From Pseudogymnoascus destructans (Eukaryota; Ascomycota; Leotiomycetes; Thelebolales; Thelebolaceae): DNA of 64,000 nucleotides. The notes under the pieces are model-generated. The model did not search any database. It worked only from the letters and a program-made list of their open reading frames with translations, and was not told the DNA's origin. Shown here piece after piece: positions 52,410 to 63,816 of this stretch (the stretch's first letter is position 1; each line of letters opens with the position of its first letter). Made by a program: the position numbers and the translations under genes. The stretch lies in the NCBI RefSeq assembly GCF_001641265.1, contig NW_020167546.1, positions 1 through 64,000 on the forward strand, written 5' to 3'.

Positions 52410-53029
52410 GCGGATGGCATGGGGAACTGATCTAATGGCGTTTAAAGGATGATTTTCCGGAGAGGATCCAGGAGCAGAGACTAGGAGTTATATTCACCAT
52501 ACCACCCGATTCGGGGACGCAAGGGACGACGAGTGCCCACAACCACACAAGGACGACGAACTAGACGACAAACCGTGGAAACTAAGAGCTATATGAAGAC
52601 TTCCGGCATTTCTAGCATTTACAAGGGCGAAGAAGGGGCCGGGACTACGTGTCCTTGTAGTTCGAGAACTGTGTATGACATTACGGTGTAGGAGTTACGT
52701 TCATGATAGATGAGCAGATGAGAAGATGAGAAGAACAGCTTGGAGTATTCGGGCGGGGCCATGAGTGGCGATATATATACCCATTTCTAACATTTACGAA
52801 CGAGCAGGCACGATTCAATTCGATGTAGATAGAAACATTTATACTTAATTCAATCCATTTAACGAAAGAAATATGTTTAACCAAATGATTCGTATCAAAT
52901 TCATCGTATGAATTGATATCTAGTTCCGATCTAAGTCATCTGTAGCATCGTCGAGATACCATAGCATATGACCACCTCATCCATTCGCCAATTCCACTTT
53001 TAAGTTCGTTCCATATCCAAGATCCATAC
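52410..53029. other. Intergenic region
   Basis: Convergent 3' flanks; AT-richer than the genes. No gene is supported. Confidence 0.5.
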
Positions 53030-53816
53030 TTACCAATCACACCCCTTCGCCAGCAGCTCCGCCAACTCATACAGTGCCAGCGCATCCTCCTCATCAAACC
53101 CACTCAGCACCGCACAATCGACATCCAGCACCGCGACCACCTCACCATCCACCAACAGCGGCACCACAACCTCGCTCTTCGTCGCGCCGTCGCAGGCAAT
53201 GTGGTTCGGAAACGCCTCAACGTTATTGACGACCTGGATAGTCTTGTGCGTGGCAGCGTAGCCGCACACGCCGCGCGTGAAGGCGATGGTTTGGCAGGCG
53301 ACTTGGCCGTGGAAGGGGCCGAGGATGAGCTGGGAGGGGGTGGTGCGGTCGAGGGCGTAGAAGCCTGGTGGGGGGTGTTAGTGTAGTTGAGGGTTTGGAG
53401 GGGGGGGGGGGTAGGTGGAGGGGGCATACCGGTCCAGTTTACTTCGTTTAGGGGGGCGGGGAGAGATTTGTAGGCGTGCCAGAGGAGGGAGGAGGCGTTT
53501 GCGAGGTTGCTGGGGGGAGGGGGTGAGTTGGTTGAGATTGCGGGGTTGGGGGAAAGGGGGGGGGGGGGGGTACTTACCAGACCTGTGGATGTGTTAGGGT
53601 TTGGGTTGGGAGGTTGGAGGGGCATGGAGACTTACCCAGTTCCTTTGGCCTTCCATGAGGCCCTTCATCTGCTCTAGAACCTGCTTGTAGGCATCTGCCC
53701 TGGAGACGCCTTCTTTGAAGGTCGATGCTTCGGCGTGGGGTGCGGTGTGTTCCCCCTGGTCGAAACTGTCAGCTTCTTGCTCATGCTGCCCAGGGGATGG
53801 GTGATTTACATACCAT
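53030..53816 (-). CDS. Free methionine-(R)-sulfoxide reductase (GAF domain)
   Basis: Exons 53816-53814, 53755-53636, 53582-53578, 53509-53430 and 53364-53030 total 543 nt, 180 aa. The spliced protein reads HAEASTFKEGVSRADAY, MEGQRNWVCNLANASSLLWH, NEVNWTGFYAL, QVACQTIAFTRGVCGYAAT, FPNHIACDGATKSEVVVPLL, VLDVDCAVLSGFDEED. The cysteines in VACQTI, GVCGYA and HIACDG match the catalytic set of the family. The first exon is only the ATG and the third only 5 nt (GTCTG); both are needed for frame. A donor-like TGGTAAGTATG at the stop leaves a small chance of a further exon. The enzyme reduces free Met-R-sulfoxide with thioredoxin. Confidence 0.9.
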
Positions 53817-54136
53817 TTTAATGGATGTCAACAAATTTTAAATGCAAGAAGGAGCTATATGTCGTATGTATAACAATGTGCTTCGTGGTCTGTGTCGGTC
53901 TGCAATTCTGCAAGGCCAGCTAGCTCCCCCACCTGTTGGTTCCTTGCCTTATCGCTGATGAGGTGCCATCTCTAATACGATAAGTGAGGGAACGCCACAA
54001 AACACCATTTGACATGTGCGTGCCCTTAATTTGAATGCGCGGCACAGAATAAAGGCAGCAGGATCCCCTGCTTATTGCTTCTTTTCCAGAGAGACCACCA
54101 ATTGATTGAAGAGCTGTCGATTTACTAAAGTTCAAG

Positions 54137-55055
54137 ATGTCTGGAGTTCCCTGTCGAGACTGTGTGGGTGGCACATTGTCCGATAAAACGCCAACAGGAA
54201 CAGAGACTACTATACATGGGCTGCCGACGTACGTCGCTCTCCCAGAGGGAGAGTCGAAAGGATTGATTGTCTATATCCCCGACGCGTTTGGGTGGAAGTT
54301 GAACAATAACCGTGTTCTGGCTGATCAATATGCAAAGAAGGGCGGATTCACCGTATATCTCCCCGAGTTCATGGATGGTAAGTAGTATATTTGAGGTCAG
54401 CGTGCACAGTACTCTGGCTGACAGCCTAGGCCACGGGGTAAACGAAATGCTTCTTGACCACCTGGGTTTCATCACAGCGCCGGCATCCTGGTATACGACG
54501 TTGCTTGAGAAGCCAATCTACATACTGCAGGCCATACAACATATGGTCCCATTCGCGATTCGTTGCCGAGAGTCAGTGACAATGCCAAGGGTCTTAGAAT
54601 TCGTGAAAGCACTGAGAGCGTCGCCAGAAACTGCGAATCTCAAAATTGGCGCCGCTGGATTCTGCTGGGGCGGGCTGCATGCTGTTAAGCTGGCACATGA
54701 TACGCCGTCTTCTCGTGTTCATCGATATGGATCCGAAGCTGGGGAAGTCAAACCGCTGATAGATGCTGCCTTCACAGCCCATCCGAGCACGTTGAAAGTT
54801 CCAACTGATATCACTGGAGTTACAGTTCCGCTATCCATAGCTGTTGGGGATGTTGACTTCGTAATGAAATTTCCCGATGTCGAGAAAGCGAAGAGCATAT
54901 TGGAGAAGAAAGGCGACGACCACGAAGTCGTCATATACCCCGGGGCTAAGCATGGATTCGCTGTGAGAGGGGACCCAAGGGATCCTAAGCAGAAGGAACA
55001 AGAAGAACAAGCAGAGCAGCAAGCAATCAGGTGGTTCTCTAAATGGCTTTCTTAA
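54137..55055 (+). CDS. Dienelactone hydrolase family protein
   Basis: Exons 54137-54377 and 54430-55055 give 288 aa. The protein has an alpha/beta-hydrolase fold with the DLH triad: Cys in GFCWGGLH near 159, Asp in GDVDF near 220 and His in KHGFAVRG near 254. The N-terminal CRDCVGGTLS and LIVYIPDAFGW (oxyanion region) are typical of fungal members. The region between FMDGHGVNE and IRCRESVTMPRV is less like the family. Likely a cytosolic hydrolase; substrate unknown. Its promoter shares the 320-bp gap 53817-54136 with the reductase gene. Confidence 0.9.
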
Positions 55056-55820
55056 CTAAGCATTATTTCCCGGATCATATAGACTAGGATTCCTATATAT
55101 GAATATTGGCATCGTTTCACTTGTAACATTATGCTGGCCTTTCAGAAACTCGAGTATATTCTGTGCCAGGAATCACGATGAGGAATCCGAATCGTGTTTT
55201 CAGCCACACCCATGACTAAGCCCTAACCCTCTTTCGTACCAAACCAACACGTGATGCCCCACGCTCCCGTAGATTGCAGTTGAGCCTCAATATCAAAATC
55301 CGATGGTGAATTGAAGCTGTAGCCCGTACGCTTCAATGCAATGCCAAATACGCACACGCCGAACGATTGAGCGCTCGTTGATTACGGCCGAAGCTGTTGT
55401 AGAAGTAATGGCTCCTATTGGTCACTTATAGAGGTAGCAGGCGTAAAGGTAAGGTGAATTTGATGATGCGGATTTCCTACGTTACTATTGTTGTTTTTAC
55501 TCCTTCCTATTGTCCCGCTGATGGCCTTTCGTTCACTTGGTGCTACGCGCGAATTCACTCTCTTTGTTCGGTGCTGCCGAATTGCTAGGTTATATATACA
55601 ACCCAAATTCTGAAACTCCCTTTTCCCTCTTCAACTTCTTCAAAACCGTAAGTCGCCCCTCCTTGGGCGCAAACCCCCCCGTTGTTTCGGTTCTTCCAAA
55701 ACAACCTTCTTCCCCTTTCCCTCCGAATCTTCTTCCTTTTCCTTCGCTTCTATCGACTCTTTACTGACATTTTGCTCATAGCGTACACCTCTTCCATCCT
55801 TCGGCCGCACCGAAGCTACG
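55056..55820. other. Intergenic region with a leader intron
   Basis: No gene is supported up to about 55600. A probable 5'UTR intron of the next gene lies at about 55649-55791 (GTAAGTCGCC...GCTCATAG), pyrimidine-rich throughout. Confidence 0.45.
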
Positions 55821-57114
55821 ATGTGGACCTACACGTTCACCAACAAGACGCTGATGACTGGGTGGGACCAGAAGATCCTTGCGAACCAATCGAAGGAGTA
55901 AGTCATTATCTCGGTCCTCTCGCAGCAACTACTAACAGCCTCGTTGGGATCGCAAGGCAGCATGGGAAAATCGCTGGGGTAGGGCCTCTGCTCCGACTAG
56001 AGATGGCCTTGACCCTGTGGAAGCTCTGCTGTAAGTCTGATTCTCCTCCCTTTTGTTTTGGTACTAAGGAGAGAATAGTCAGAATGCATGGACAAAACGT
56101 GCTAACGGTACCATTCAGAAGTCGATCTCAAAGTGCCAAAGCTGTAAGTTTACCCCGTTCGGTGTTGTTACTTTCCTGTGGTGAACCCTTCGCTAACACC
56201 AAATACAGGCAGAGTTCTGAACAGCACCATCCCTGGCAATAAGGGCAACAATTACGGTATAATCGAAGCCTTCGGTATTTGTTTCGCTCCTTGTGGTATG
56301 AATGATGCCGACCTCATGGGTCGTGGGTGTCCCTGTTGTAAGTTTCGGTAGAATCTCTACGGTTCTTGTTTGTTTCGGTACTAACAAGACATAGGAGCTG
56401 CAATTAAATTTTTCTTCGCGCATGATCTTAAGGTTCTTTTTGGTGGTGAACACTGCACCGATGATTCGGTACGTTTCTTCGTTGTGAGCGAAGGTACCCT
56501 TTCCTAACTTCGGTGTCACCGCAGGCTCCAAAGACGCTTTCGTTCTGGATGAGACGCAACCTCCTCTTCTTGTGAATTATGCTGCCCGGCTTCACCCCAA
56601 AGGTAAGTTTCCCTTCTTCCTTCGGTACAACCGTTTGTTTTGTTTATGTGGGTTCGATACTAACGAAACAATGCAGCATCTCTTCAGCAACACCGTCCGC
56701 TACCAGCTTCTCAAGAAGCTCCAAAACAACTTTGTGGAAGCGGAGAAAGCGGGCAAGCCGAAGACCTTAGATACAGCGAACCGCGGTGTGATTGCTTCGG
56801 GCCCATTTGCTAGGTTGTTTCAGAAGGATTCGGAGGCAACGAAGGACGCTGAGATGTCTTCGGAGGAATCGGATGGTGACGACAATGCTTCGCGTGCACC
56901 GAAGAGAATCAACGGCCCTACAACGAAGGAAGCCCATCAAGCTGCGAAGCAAGCGAGGGATTCGGCGGTTCCTACGGTCAAGCCGAAGCAACCAAAGAAG
57001 GCTTCGCCCCCAAGAAGCGCAAGTTTGCACCCAAGACGAAGACCATCACGAAGCCTTCGGACACACCGCGTGAAGATGATGATGCTGGTGCTGGTGCCGT
57101 AGGTATTGCCGCTT
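55821..57114 (+). pseudogene. Decayed seven-exon gene of unknown function with C-terminal NLS
   Basis: Introns at 55898-55938, 56031-56078, 56144-56208, 56338-56394, 56469-56524 and 56603-56676 have GT-AG borders and branch sites. Exons encode MWTYTFTNKTLMTGWDQ, PRWDRKAAWENRWGRAS, a Cys-containing part (FGICFAPCGMNDADLMGRGC), FFFAHDLKVLFGGEHC, HLFSNTVRYQLLKKLQNNF, acidic SSEESDGDD, and a Lys-rich end with PKKRKF. Breaks: a phase mismatch at intron 1, TGA at the intron 4 junction, TGA in the sixth exon (NLLFL-stop-IMLP) and a one-base shift near 57000. TTCG/CGAA words are unusually dense in exons and introns. No family is recognised. Confidence 0.55.
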
Positions 57115-58052
57115 GATTCCGTCATGGCGACAGAACACCTTCATGTTTCGGCTGAGTGCAATTCTGCGTCAAATCATCGGTAGCAATGAAACCTTTCTCG
57201 TGTTTTCAGTGGTGGTTATTTTGCAAATTTCAGTGCAATCGTAAGATTTGTGGTGTTTTCGGTATATATGGAGCACATGGAGAGTAGATTCAGTAGCATC
57301 ATAGGAAATTGGGCATCTGCATTCAATGGCGCACTATACCATGGAGTTTTCAGTAGTATCGTAGCATTAGCAACTCCTTTTAATATACTACGTGTGAACC
57401 TTCATTCTTTCGATGTAAACGTGAAGTATAACCATTCTTATATACAGTGACAGGTTCTCCCACAGGTAACACATGCAGGCCCTCGGTCTGGCCGAGGATT
57501 AAGGAAGTCTCTTCGGGAGGACGCTGGCTGGTCATTCCAGTTTAGGAGATACCGAATAATTGATCCAGAATCGTAGTTAGCACTCCACCCACCCCAATCA
57601 GCTACCTTCCGAACGTCCCATCGCTTGTCTGAGTATAGATATTGGTACCCACCACGCCGGAACGAGTGTGTACTGTAGTGTGAGTAGTCAAGATCGACGT
57701 CAACGAGGTTTTGGTTAAACCATCCGCTAAAAACGCCCGGTGGCTTTATGCGCTCGTTAGCACCAAGGCAATGTACATGATAGCACCGAAGGAAGACGTA
57801 CTAGCTGCTTATTAACCAAAGATAGCTGGTCGTTTGTGTTAATAACGCGGAAAAGATGGCCTTCTTTAAGTTGAGAGATTTGAAACCATTTTAATAAGGC
57901 TCGGATTGGGCAGAGCCACAGTATAAGGACACAGGGCACCCAGCTCACAATAATAGCATATGAGAGTGCGAGTCAGAGGCTAAACGGATGCTATCCTATA
58001 GGTCTACTACAAAGGATACAAAAAGATGATGGGGGAACCCCGTGAGTCGATT
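57115..58052. other. Intergenic region
   Basis: TTCGG words continue to about 57420. No gene is supported, and the region leads into the LTR at 58053. Confidence 0.45.
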
Positions 58053-59051
58053 TGTAATGGTGGGTGCACCAGATGTGAGAATCTAGCCACCCAAGGAAGG
58101 GATGAATTTACTAAGACAACACACTGTCTTAGAAAACAGAGCCAAAGGGTCGTAGCTTAGACTATTCCACAACGCAGCAATCAGGTGTGTGATGTAGTGA
58201 AGTGGTTCAGACAAGTTGCAACAAATGTTGAGTCTGGGAACTCAGGGGTAAGTCAGAGGTTAACACCTCACTGACTTTTCAGAAACAAGGAGTAACAAGA
58301 TGAATGCTTGGAAGCTTGGAAAAGACGTGGAAGTATGTGATAGTCGATTTACTGTATTGTCTGCTTGCCCTTTCTTAAGGAAAGGGCAATCCTATTTATG
58401 CTAAAGGAGTGTAGTTCTCTCATTTTCCAAGACTTTCCATGACTTACCAGGCTTGGTAACTGTAGTCGACGTAAGAGAATCCCATAGAACCATCTCTTAG
58501 GTTCGTAGCCTATAGGAAGTAAAAGGAGGTCCAAGGTCAGAGTACCCCTATAGACAAATTATGTCATAGACAAATTATGTCATAGACAAATTATGTCATA
58601 ACTTAACCAATCTTGTAGGTAACTAAAGAGCGATGACATGTAATGAATCATAGAGGTTCGTAGGAGCTTTTAGAGCTATCGTTCATGCTCCTAGGCCTCT
58701 AGTTGGTAGAGATATGTCATGTGGTAGTATGAGTGATGTCATGTAATGAATCATAGAGGGTTGTAGAGATATGCTATGTGGTAATATCGGCCCAGTAACT
58801 AAGGAGCGATGACGTGTAATGAATCATAGAGGGTTGTAGAGATATGCTATGTGGTAATATCGGCCCAGTAACTAAGGAGCGATGACGTGTAATGAATCAT
58901 AGATGGTTGTAGCAATCGTTGAGTAGTATTGCTCTTGTTGTTGGTGTGATAAGCCAAAATATGTATAGTGACTTGTAGGTTTGAGGAGGAGATTTCCAAG
59001 TTTGCTCTCGAGTTTGATAGCAAACTGAGTGCAACGAATGTCAGTATGACA
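58053..59051 (+). mobile_element. Solo LTR, family B
   Basis: TGTAATGGTGGG...GTCAGTATGACA, 999 bp. It contains a tandem repeat of about 81 bp (GTGGTAATATCGGCCCAGTA, AACTAAGGAGCGATGACG) near 58730-58910 that lengthens it against the 907-bp copy. The flanks (CGATT, AAAGG) do not match, so it is either old or sits at a rearranged junction; the pogo element to its right has lost its left end here. Confidence 0.8.
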
Positions 59052-59628
59052 AAAGGCACAAGAGGAAATGTCTAAGCACGCGAATCGACGCCGAAGGAAC
59101 AACGCTGTGCCCTTCGTGCCTGGGCTCGGAAACAACATCAAAAGCCAACTCAAAAGCAGTGTATCGAATGGTTCCTCCAGCAATATAACCACAAACTTAG
59201 CCAGTCGACAGTCTCTGAGTCTCTCAGCCATCACTTTGACAGCCTTGATGAAGCTCCTAATACCAACAGAGCACGATTACGAACTGGAAACTGGCCTGAA
59301 GTCGAAAAGCTTCTTCTTACTTGGCAACTTCGAATTGAGTCGAATGGAGGGTTTACAACTGGTGATCTATTTCAACAAAAGGCGCGACAAATCTGGGAAC
59401 GCCTTCCACATAACGACAGCACAGTCTGCCCAGACTTCAGTGTAGGCTGGCTTCAACGATTTAAAGAACGACATAATATCAAAGTACGAATTCAACATGG
59501 AGAAGCAGGCTCAGTTCCAGAGTCTGCAGAAGATGAAATAAAGGCATTACGAACAATTGCAGGGGAATACTTGGAGGAAAATATCTATAATATGGATGAA
59601 TCAGGACTCTTTTGGAAGATGATGCCAT

Positions 59629-59936
59629 TATAACGCTGACTTTTAAATGATAGAAGACACAGAGGTTTCTTGCGTAAGGTTGACTTGACAGAGGAGGCAG
59701 GGGATTAAACACAAAGGCTTTCCAAGTAACACATTACAGTATTGTAAAGAATACTATATTGAGTTGAGCACGAAGCTCCTATCTAAGGAAATACTATCTA
59801 TTTATATAGTGGTGTCGTGCCAAAGGGATATCCGTGGATAACATGGATAACATAATATCCATGATATCCAATGTTATCCATCATGTAAGATTGCAGCCGT
59901 AAGCGCTAGCCATAGCACTAGCACTTAGCCGTAACA
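59629..59936 (+). mobile_element. Solo LTR, family A, in the first pogo copy
   Basis: TATAACGCTGAC...CCGTAACA, 308 bp, related to the LTRs at 14286 and 37088. Target copies GCCAT (59624-59628) and GCCGT (59937-59941) differ by one base, as does the TG start (TA here), so the insertion is old. It splits the transposase between KMMP and LATQSQARLKKD. Confidence 0.85.
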
Positions 59937-60549
59937 GCCGTCTCGAGGACTTGCTACTCAATCTCAGGCTAGATTAAAGAAGGATATGACTCGGATCAGT
60001 CTTGTATTTTGTGTCAATGCTTCTGGAACAGATAGACTTCCAGTCTGGATCATTGGAAAGGCAAAACCACTGCGAGCTTTACGAAATGTTAGCGTTTCAA
60101 CAATGGGTGGTATATGGAGATGGAATAAGAAGGCTTGGATGAATACAACTATTATGGGTGAATGGCTTGAGGCGTTCTATCGACATATTGGCACTCAAGA
60201 AGTTCTCTTTACAATGGATAACTTTACAGCACATGCTGCTGCTCTTGAGCTTTACCCCCCTTCTTCAAATATTCATATTTGTTGGTTACCAGCTAACAGT
60301 ACCAGTCAATATCAGCCTCTTGATCAAGGTATCATTCAATCTTTTAAAGCTTATTATCGACGACAATGGCTTTCATATTTGACAACAATCAAAATCCTAT
60401 GGATACAATGAATCTACACTTAGCTATTCGATGGATTATACGAAGCTGGAACAACTTGGTTACAAATGTTACGATATCAAGTGCGCCTTGCAGCTCGAGT
60501 AGGGGTTCAGGGGTGTGGGGAGCTTTCCGGGGTTGGAGCAAAGTTTTCA

Positions 60550-60603
60550 GTTGTGGAGTGAATTCTCAGAACTGGTCTCGCTAAAGAGAATTCACTCCAC
60601 AAC
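60550..60603. repeat. 18-bp perfect inverted repeat (hairpin)
   Basis: GTTGTGGAGTGAATTCTC (60550-60567) and its exact reverse complement (60586-60603) flank an 18-nt loop. It sits within a short insertion absent from the second pogo copy. Confidence 0.9.
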
Positions 60604-61341
60604 AATCTACATTTCAAAAACCAACACTTATTTCAATGTCAATCTCTCTTCCTACAACTATTACCCCTCTTGGAATCGGAGAGCTTTATGACAAGGTAAT
60701 TAGAGCTGGGAACATACAAGATGTCATGGCAATATCAAACTTTCTAAACCCGGAGGAAGAGAAGGATATACAAGATGGGATGGAGGAATCGGGACCAGAA
60801 GAGGTTTTAAATGAGGTCTTAGAGGAGCATCTAGGCCAAGGCAGTACCCAAGATGATGACAAAGAGGAGGAGCAGCTAGAGCAGCCTGTATTTACTATAC
60901 AGAGTGCTTGTCAAGCTCTACAAGTTCTGATTGGGTTTGCTGCAGGTCAAGATGCTCTCAAGGCAGAGCATTTATGAAGGTTGGAGCGTCTAGAGTCTAT
61001 TCTTGATGCAGGATACAGTCACGGCTAGATGGGTGGATTATGCAAAATTTAGTATAGCGATATATCCTATAGTACGATATGATTTGTTGGCACTGAATAC
61101 ATCGTCTTAGCGGCATTTGACTGTAGTTCTTTACAGGGGTCGTGCATGGTATATGGTTCTTCCTTAAAACTATCTACTACAGTCAAACCCCTGTTATAAC
61201 GATCCTGGATACAAGGATATTTTTGATATAGCGATATATTTTTCAGAACCAATTCTATTTCCACACAACTTACGATACTACGATAATCATTACAGTTCCA
61301 TCCGATTATCGTTATATCCAGTCTGACATATTCTCAGGATC

Positions 61342-63816
61342 ATGAGCCAGAGGCACAGTATTACATTAGAACAAAGGCACGCCCTTCGTCGCTGGGCACA
61401 TCGACAGCACCCAAAGCCTACACAGAAGCAATGCATCGAATGGTTCCTCCACGAATACAATCACAAACTTAGCCAGTCAACTGTTTCTGAATCCTTAAGT
61501 CTACGCTTCTCCCACCTCGACGAGAATAATACACCACAAGGCGTGCGACTTCGAGAAGGCTTCTGGCCTGACTTAGAGAAGGTTCTGTTTGCATGGCAGC
61601 AGCGTATTGAAGCAAGAGGGGGATTTACAACTGGAGAGCTTCTGCAAACAAAGGCAAGAGATATCTGGCGCCAGTTTCCACAACACTCTGGCAAGCCAGT
61701 CCCAGAGTTCAGCATTGGATGGCTTGAGGGATTTAAGAAGCGCTTTAAGATATCATTAAAAGTTCGACACGGAGAAGCCTTATCTATCCCAGCTTCTACA
61801 GAAGAGGAAATGAGAGCCTTACAAACTGTGGCAGGGGAATATCAAGAGGAGGATATCTACAACATGGACGAGAGTGGCCTTTATTGGAGGATGATGCTCT
61901 CTCGAGGCCTCTCATCACAACATCAAGTTGGTTTAAAGAAAGACAAGTCTCGGATCTCTCTTGTCTTTTGTGTCAATGCAACTGGCACAGATCGATTTCC
62001 AGTCTGGTTCATTGGCAAAGCTAAAACACCACGCGCTTTGCGATTTGTATCAGTTCATACAATGGGAGGGCAATGGCGGTGGAATAAGAAAGCTTGGATA
62101 ATACAACGATTATGACAGAGTGGCTTCAAGCTTTTTATCAGCATATTGGCACAATGTAATGGTGGGTGCACCAGATGTGAGAATCTAGCCACCCAAGGAA
62201 GGGATGATTTTACTAAGACAACACACTGTCTTGGAAAAAGAGCCACAGTGTCGTAGCTTAGACTATTCCACAATGCAGCAATCAAGTGTATGATGTAGTG
62301 GAGTGGTTTACACAAGTTGTACAAATGTTGAGTCTGAGAACTCAGGGATAAGTCAGAGGTTAACACCTCACTGACTTTTCAGAAACAAGGAGTAACAAGA
62401 TGAATGCTTGGAAGCTTGGAAAAGACGTGGAAGTATGTGATAGTCGATTTACTGTATTGTCTGCTTGCCCTTTCTTAAGGAAAGGGCAATCCTATTTATG
62501 CTAAAGGAGTGTAGTTCTCTCATTTTCCAAGACTTCCCATGACTAACCAGGCTTGGTAACTGTAGTCAACGTAAGAGAATCCCATAGAACCATCTCCTAG
62601 GTTCCTAGCCTATAGGAAGTGAAAGGAGGTCCAAGGTCAGAGTACCCCTATAGACAAATTATGTCATAACTTAACCAATCTTGTGGGTAACTAAGGAGCA
62701 ATGACGTGTAATGAATCATAGACGGTTGTAGAAGCTTTTGGAGCTATCGTTCATGTTCCTAGGCCTCTAGTTGATAGAGATATGTCATGTGTAGTATTAG
62801 CCCAGTAACTAAGGAGTGATGTCATGTAATGAATCATAGAGGGTTGTAGAGATATGCTATGTGGTCATATCGGCCCAGTAACTAAGGAGCAATGACGTGT
62901 AATGAATCATAGAGGGTTGCAGCAATCGTTGAGTAGTATTGTTCTTGTTGTTGGTGTGACAAGCCAAAATATGTATAGTGACTTGTAGGTTTGAGGAGGA
63001 GATTTCTAAGTTTGCTCTTGAGTTTGATAGCAAACTGAGTGCAACGAATGTCAGTATGACACACAACACGACAAGTTCTTCTTACAATGGACAACTTCTC
63101 TGCCCATTATACTGCAATTGAGCTTTGTCCTCCTCCATCAAATATTCGAATATGTTGGCTACTGCTAATAGTACAAGTTGCTACCAGCCTCTTGATCAAG
63201 GGATTATTCAGAATTGCAAAGCTTACTACCGGCGACATTGGCTACAATATATCTTACAATCCTTCAACTCAAATGTAGATCCTCTGTCGTCAATGAATCT
63301 ACACCTTGCAATCCGTTGGATCTTACGAAGCTGGAATAACGAAATTACAAATACTACAATCTACAATTGCTTTCGCAAATCAACACTTGTCTCTTCACCT
63401 ATTCACTTCCTACTCCAATTATGCCTCATGGAGTTACAGAGCTATATCAAAAGGTTATGGAAGCAGGAAATATACAAGACGTTATGTCAGTTGCAAATTT
63501 TCTTAACCCTGTTGACAAAGATGACAATGGAGAGGATGAGCAGAATGTAGGAGAAGATGAGGTTTTACAAGAAGTGCTACAAGAGCATTTAGGTTTACCG
63601 ACTACTCAAAGTGATGAAGAAGACGATGATCAGCTTCCACAGCCTATGTACTCAATGGCTGATGCTAAACAAGCTCTTCATATATTGATTGGATTTGCTG
63701 AAAGCCAATCTCTTTCTTCTGATTATTTACGGACACTTGAGCAGTTGGAATCAGCAGTTGAGGGCATTCAGCAGGCATCATTAGTTCAGGGGACATTAGA
63801 TACATGGATTACATAA
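61342..63816 (+). pseudogene. Pogo transposase, interrupted
   Basis: From 61342: MSQRHSITLEQRHALRRWAH and QCIEWFLHEYNHKLSQSTVS (HTH domains), GWLEGFKKRFKISLKVRHGE, IYNMDESGLYWRM (first catalytic Asp), RISLVFCVNATGTDRFPVW. A frameshift at about 62095 (KAWIIQRL) and a solo LTR at 62155 break it. After the LTR come DNFSAHYTAIEL (second Asp) and YQPLDQGIIQN (third Asp) in a shifted frame, then the acidic C-terminal part ending at 63816. Confidence 0.85.
62155..63061 (+). mobile_element. Solo LTR, family B, 907 bp
   Basis: TGTAATGGTGGG...GTCAGTATGACA with a perfect CACAA target duplication (62150-62154 and 63062-63066). This is the best-defined copy of the family and sets its ends. Confidence 0.95.

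Larger units (their letters stand above)
59052..61123 (+). pseudogene. Pogo/Fot1-type transposon remnant, first copy
   Basis: The frame reads ALRAWARKQHQKPTQKQCIEW (CENP-B-like HTH), SQSTVSESLSHHF, GWLQRFKERHNIKVRIQHGEAG, then catalytic IYNMDESGLFWK (first Asp), a break by an LTR (59629-59936), RISLVFCVNASGTDRLPVW, LFTMDNFTAHA (second Asp) and STSQYQPLDQGIIQ (third Asp). A small insertion follows at about 60475-60600, then the C-terminal part ending at 60975. The right terminal repeat is degenerate (GGCATTTGACTG, ending 61123 before TA). The left end is missing. Confidence 0.85.
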
